Below are positions 58,229 through 64,000 of a DNA stretch of 64,000 nucleotides, piece after piece. How positions within the stretch are numbered: position 1 is the first letter of the stretch; each line of letters starts with the position of its first letter. The DNA comes from Anastatus disparis (Eukaryota; Arthropoda; Insecta; Hymenoptera; Eupelmidae), in contig JAFFSR010000299.1 in assembly GCA_017163975.1 (NCBI GenBank), positions 1,165,501 to 1,229,500 of the forward strand, in the 5' to 3' direction. The position numbers and the translations under genes were made by a program. Below the pieces are notes generated by a model that did no database searches, was not told the origin of the DNA, and saw only the letters and a list, made by a program, of their open reading frames with translations.

Positions 58229-58790
58229 ATAATAAAAAAATCATACTATGTTAGAATTATAGAATACGTTTATACGAAAATATTATTTTTATTATAAGTA
58301 TAAATAAAATTTCCGTATTCGTACCCTGACTCGCCGTCGATATATACTATAGCATGATATACTAACTCGAACACAAACCGCATGCACCATACTAGCTACT
58401 ATACTATAGCCGAAAAACATAAAAAATATGCTCATAGCTCTCCTACAATATTAAAGTGTGACGTCACAGGCTGGAAACAAAAATTGAAGGGCTGATGACG
58501 AAGAAGAATTTTCATAACGCGAAATTGACACTTTAAAATTTTAGATTACGTTTTCTCGAGATTGAGTAAACCGATCGTCATAAAACTTTTTTTAAATTAA
58601 AGATAAAATAAAAATCTTTAATTATCAATTTGTATTTATAAAAAATATGAATGCATTTTGAAAAGATTTTATTTTAAAATTTTCGACACTCTAATTCAAA
58701 GTATAAGAGGAGCGCCTCGACGTTTTCGTATTCGTACCTTAACTCGCCGTCGAGGCGCTGCCGCGCCTCTTGATAAATCTAATTTCAATT
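58229..58790. repeat. Pair of TTCGTACC..AACTCGCCGTCGA motifs
   Basis: GTATTCGTACCCTGACTCGC at 58316 and GTATTCGTACCTTAACTCGC at 58727. The second sits in a GC-rich hairpin, GAGGAGCGCCTCGACG / CGTCGAGGCGC..GCGCCTC. Possibly the ends of a degraded ~420-bp element; the part between has no ORF. Confidence 0.45.
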
Positions 58791-61700
58791 TAGAAAAGTA
58801 AAAAGGATCTTTTCTAAATTCATTTAAATGTACGACATTTTTAACTTATTTAATAAAAATAGAAAATAAATATGAATAAATCTAATTTCATTTGAGAAAA
58901 GTAAAATAATAAATGAATCTGAAAAAATAAATAATTTCACGAATGTAAACTTTATTAAAGCGCATTTTAAATAAAAATTACATTAAATATCATTAATATT
59001 TTAAAAATTGGACTTTTTCTTCTTTCTTTTATTAAATATCATATTTTTATAATATCATTGATTTTTATTTCCAAAACAAAAAAATTGATGATTCTCTTTA
59101 ACAAACGTAATAATTTTCAGTTTTGACTAAACAAAATTTTGACTAAATTTTGAATAGTTGAATTATTTTTGTCCGTTAAAAAGTGACATTTTCTAAAGTT
59201 ATATAGGGGCATGATAACGTTCTTTTTAATTAATTTTTAAAAAATAACATTTTATTTCAACAGTTACAAACTTTAAAAGACGAAAAATCTCAATTTTTCA
59301 AAAAATACATAAACGCTTTTTAAATTTATGTTACACAGAGATCAATTATTTAAGAAAAATTGAAAATTCTTTCAGAAAAATAATTATTTTGCATCTTATC
59401 TGACTGCTCGTTCCGTTAATTACTATTTTGTAATAAAATTACTTTAAATATTGAAGATGTCATGCAAATTAGTACTTTAATAATAAAGAGCTGAACGGTT
59501 CTTCAAGCTGAAATTATATGAATTTTAAATAAACACACAATACTGATTTTATTAATTAACAGTTTATTGAGACCCAAAGTGGTCATTCTTTAGATGAGAT
59601 TATCTTAAAGAAATGATCGGCGAGGCTATTTGAAAATTTACAGTAATAACATATGAAATAAAAACTCATTTAAAGTTTCAAAAGATTATCCGCCTTTTTA
59701 ATAAACAACAAATTATAGCTGATGGAGGAGCTATCTGACTATTAACAAAATGTATATAATTTTTAAATCTTTAAAACTTTATGAGAAAAAATTAAGAATG
59801 ACAGATGAAGGGAAACATCTCTTCCAATTAAAAAATTATGAAATGTATCTTTAAAAATCAATTCCGAATTGTTTATTATATGTTTAAATCGTTTATTATG
59901 GTTATGTAAATTAAATATTTTTATTATTTTTTTTATTAATTTAACAAAAATTTAACTTAAAATGAATAAAAAAATAGTAAAAGAATAAATAAAAGAATTA
60001 AGGAATGTTTTAGGAAGAATTAAGCATATTTTTTAAAAAGTGTTGTCAACTTCATCAAAGCGCATAAAATAAAAATTACGCTAAATACCATTGGTGTTAA
60101 AAAAATATTTATTAAAATAATGGTTTAATTTTTATAATTACAAAAAAATGTAATTATAATACTGCTTATAAATTTGCTATGTGTTATCGAACTAAATGAA
60201 AATCTAAAAAAAAACCCGCTGCAAAAAAACTATCGTATATTTAGAAAGAAATGTCGTAAGAAAATCCAAAAAAGTAGGTATTTTAAAGTATTCACTAAAA
60301 AGAATGCATTACAATTTTTTTAAAGCTTCTTATAATATTATAAAGTTAACTGAAAAATAAAATGTATTCGTTTAATTTTTTAAAGATGGATTTGTTTAGT
60401 TACTTTTCAAGTATGATTTAATAAAATTTGAAAATAATATATTTGATAGTATTGCATTGTTTTGTGTAATTTGTGAAAATTATTTTCATTGGAAATCGTA
60501 TCACATAAGTACGTTAACTTAACGTAAAATTTTTGTATGCTTTGAAACAAAAAAAAATTTCGTCAAATTTACATTAAATATATGTACTTCATTATTCAAA
60601 TTGTCTCATTACATAGAATTATACATTTCATTATTAAAAAAATTTATATTCTTTATAAATTTTTTTATTGAAATTTTCATTTTAAAATTTACCTAAAAAC
60701 TTTTTTGAAGTAGCCGAATTTTAATCCAAACCGACGATATGTAAAAAAATAATTTACTGATGATTTTATTATTAAAACAGTTTTAAATGTATGTGGTAAA
60801 CGTTATTTTGTTGTATTTTTTTAAATAAAATGGTAATTATATTGATATTGCACCTAAACATTTACTAAATTTGAAATTTTTCCAATACTATAAATTTTTT
60901 CTAACAAATATAATACAAAAAAAAATTTTGAAATTTTATATTGAAAGTTCATTCAAAGTACTTGTAATAATTAATTAGGCAATTATATCTTGAGTATAAA
61001 TATTTTTTTCATATTTAAATAACTAATGATCAAAGCCTACTTATAAGGAGAAATCATCTCCACCTTCAAGAAACAAATTTGGTTAAAACTACAAGATATG
61101 ATTAAGTGATGAAAAAAATTAACCCGTATTTTTTTTTTTTTTTGCTTAAATAGATTTCAGAGACAAAGATATAGATATTTTCCAATAATATAATGAAAAG
61201 AAGTTGTCGTAAGAACTTAAATGATCGGATAACTAAAAATCTTACAGAATATTAAAAAAGTACAAATTAAATACTTTAATTTAAGCCTTATTAGCTTAAA
61301 AAAGCTTAATGTGATTAAAAAGTTATGCTTAATTGAAAATTATTACATATTAGTTAATAGTTTTAGCATATAATATATGATAAATTTTTTACTCTATTTC
61401 ACTTGTATATTTTGATCGTTCGTAATTCGTAACTTTTGAACTACATAACCTTTTTTGATGCAATATAGCTTAAATTAATATATTTAAGTACTTTCTTTGA
61501 TCTATCACACATTTTCTAGCAAGAATTTTAGCTGTTTGGCTATTCAAATTCCGATAAGCGTTTCTTTTCACTATATTTTTTATGAAATATCCTTTCTTCT
61601 CCTGACCTTTCTTCTCCTTTTTCATTTGAAAATTTTTCATTCAAATTAAATTTTGTAATTCTTTTTGTAAGATTTTTGTGAACTTAATTTAAACTCTATA

Positions 61701-63264
61701 TAATGTTTATTCAAAACATATTATCCCTTTCGTTAAAAAATGCCAAATTCTGAACTTTATTCAAGAACATTTATTTTTTTATGCTATTTTAGATTTATTA
61801 TTAATATCTTAAACATTTTTATTTTATTATTATGTTTTAATACTTTCTATTTAATATTTTCTATTATGAAACATGTTTCTCATAAGGTTTTAAACAATTT
61901 TCAAATTACATACTCTCCTTAAGTATATTATTAATTTATTTATGTTTAGAATTTAATTAATATTTTATAAATTCTTTTTAAATGTTATGCATAAATTTAT
62001 TTGATCTATTTATAAATTATATTTATAAACGTATTATCTTCAAAATATATAAAATACAATGTTTTTATTACTTCATAAAAATCAAAATAAATGAGATTTG
62101 GCTACAATTCGAAAAGAAAATCTGTCAGAATAATCAATTCCACAAATTACTTATATGAAATGGATCTATAAAATAAAGAAGAATTTAAAAAGAGAAGATA
62201 AAATAAATATCAAATAAAAATTTTCATTACATTCAAATTAAGAAAATAATCTATATTTAAAAAAAAAGTTTTTAAAATTTTTATTGTTAATATTTATTAT
62301 TAAAAAAGTTTTTTTATTAAAAATTTTTTTTGTATTCAAATTCTGCATTTAACAGCGTTTGGGGATATGAAAAGAGCTTTAATTTTTTAATACTTGCAAT
62401 GCAAAGAACAGTAAGTCTGAATTAAAAATATTATGTTTATAAAAGCGTTAGTTAGCACATGCTTAGAAAATGCTTGCAGTTGACAGTTATTTTATTTTAA
62501 ACGGCTGTATTGTAGGTCAATATTTTTTGTCAAAAATATTTCTTATTGTATTGTATCAAATTTTATTTTTAAGCATATTATTAATTTTTTGTAATAAAAA
62601 AAGGCAAAGCATAAGATTTTAACTTGGAAAAATTTTTAATTGTTGCAACGTACCCTAAAATTTAGCCAACACAGCTATTGTACGTTTTTTATTTAAACCA
62701 AATAACATATTCTTATCGCTTTCTTGCCCCAAACTTAATTTTTTTAATTATCTAAATAGTTTTCATTATTAAATAACCAAATTAGTAAAATGAGCATTTT
62801 AAGGACGAACACGTTGCATGCTGGACATCGTTTTTATGATTAAATTTTGTTTATTTGAATAATTTATTTCTTCATTTTTTTGGAATATTGTATTTAAATA
62901 CATTTTTTATGATATAATAAAGTATTCATGCATTTTATTACATTCATCCTAAATAACAGTAAAAAATATACTTTAAAAAGATAAAATAAACGTCAAAACA
63001 TAAAAAAATATATATTTAATAAATAAACTGCTATTTTTAAACATTAAAAACATAGATACAATTTTTGCCTAATTAATTATAAAACTGAAAAAAATTTTAA
63101 ATGTTTTTCATATTATGGTTCAAAGTTTGGAATCATTGTAATAAATACAAAAAAAAATTGAAATCTATTTTTTTAATTTTTGGAAATTTTAAAATTCAAT
63201 GTGAAATTTTTAAAAATAAAATAGAATTTAAAGTTATTTTCATTTAAAACACGCTTCCGTGAAA
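58791..63264. other. Very AT-rich DNA, no gene
   Basis: Roughly 4.5 kb dominated by A/T runs. Only one feature stands out: 61107-61320 is a diverged relative of 35700-35962 (CAGAGACAAAGATATAG). The frame 61740-61922 is Phe/Ile/Leu-rich and typical of chance ORFs in such DNA. Confidence 0.5.
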
Positions 63265-63799
63265 CCCTAGTGGAAATCGAATCTGTGAATAACTGGGAAT
63301 AACTGGAAATAACTGGAAATAATTGGGAATAACTGTGAATAACTGGGAATGACTGTTATAAACTGTTCAGTTTGAGACAGGAATAACAGTTATTCCCAGT
63401 TATTCCCAGTTATTCCCAGTTATTCCCAGTTATTCTCAGTTATTCCCAGTTATTCACAGTTTATAACTTAAAAATAATTTGAAAAAACAGAGGTACGAAT
63501 AACAGTTATTCCCAAATATATTTATAATAGAAAAAAAAATAAAAAAAATATATATTTATTTCATTTTTTCAAATTTATATTTTTCAAATTATTATTAAAC
63601 TAAACTGTAAATAACTGGGAATAACTGTGAATAACTGGGAATAACTGGGAATAACTGGGAATAACTGTTATTCCTGTCTCAAACTGAACAGTTTATAACA
63701 GTTATTCCCAGTTATTCACAGTTATTCCCAGTTATTCACAGTTATTCCCAGTTATTCACAGTTATTCCCAGTTATTCACAGATTCGATTTCCACTAGGG
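63265..63799. mobile_element. CCCTAGTGG MITE (divergent member), AATAACTGGG iterons
   Basis: 535 bp; ends CCCTAGTGGAAATCGA and TCGATTTCCACTAGGG; AA duplicated (63263-63264, 63800-63801). Shares the termini and the TTCAGTTTGAGACAGGAATA block with copies 1-3, but its array unit is AATAACTGGG / CCCAGTTATT, in runs of up to nine 10-mers with CCCAGTTATTCACAGTTATT alternation. Iterons have been homogenised separately from the other members. Confidence 0.9.
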
Positions 63800-64000
63800 A
63801 ATTTGCAAGGTTTCGTAAAGTTTCATTTTTCCCAAATCAAATTATCGACATTAGAAATTTATATTCAGTTAATTCAATAAAAAGACATTTAAAACCTGAT
63901 ATCAAGATATTTCCTGTTATACTAAGAAATTATATTAAAAAGCATATACTGATATTAATGTACTTTTAATGAAAGCTTATTTTACTTTAATGAAATTATT

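Overview
The window looks like about 64 kb of AT-rich, intergenic or heterochromatin-like insect DNA. A hymenopteran is my best guess, from the mix of CR1-like and I-like LINEs, a Helitron, very AT-rich unique sequence and many palindromic MITEs; this is inference, and no diagnostic host gene is present. I see no intact host protein-coding gene. Almost every recognisable coding stretch belongs to a transposable element, and most are broken.

Layout. 1-1048: decayed LINE ORF1 with its purine-rich leader. 1047-2615: a ~540-bp tandem duplication. 2617-4056: short-palindrome ('iteron') MITEs. 4250-4945: an unassigned GC-richer patch. 5149-9825: TTAA-flanked MITEs, a fold-back and two elements with TAA/TTA duplications. 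9968-30440: one Helitron (HUH Rep plus PIF1-like helicase) broken into six pieces by five direct insertions: a 4.5-kb long-TIR element, a CR1-like LINE, a CCCTAGTGG MITE, an I-like LINE (itself hit by a TTAA MITE) and another TTAA MITE. 30569-33481: a TTAA MITE, then a 2.5-kb long-TIR transposon with a dead transposase on the minus strand. 33486-33881: a C2H2 zinc-finger fragment. 34276-35208: an iteron element of the CCCACATAGC type. About 35461: a tRNA-like stretch. 36299-39700: a TTAA fold-back containing a 2.5-kb CCCTATT element with a ~165-bp satellite, then a second TTAA element. 40580-43483: a CCCTAGTGG MITE hit three times. 43930-44320: a triplet microsatellite. 45576-49298: a 3.7-kb iteron element hit twice. 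49407-50055: another CCCTAGTGG MITE. 52331-56799: a chain of TIR and TTAA elements. 57510-58228: a dimeric satellite. 58230-63264: very AT-rich DNA with little to report. 63265-63799: a final CCCTAGTGG-type element.

Two systems recur. First, many TTAA-flanked (piggyBac-type) MITEs, several of which share a single TTAA with a neighbour. Second, a group of elements whose ends begin CCC and end GGG, mostly with 2-bp target duplications, whose interiors are arrays of one short palindrome that differs from family to family (GACGTC, CACGTG, AATAACTG, AATCTTTCATGAAAGATT, a 26-bp AGTACT-centred palindrome and others). This second group is the best candidate for something not well described. Nested copies and empty sites inside the window let the insertion order be read directly.
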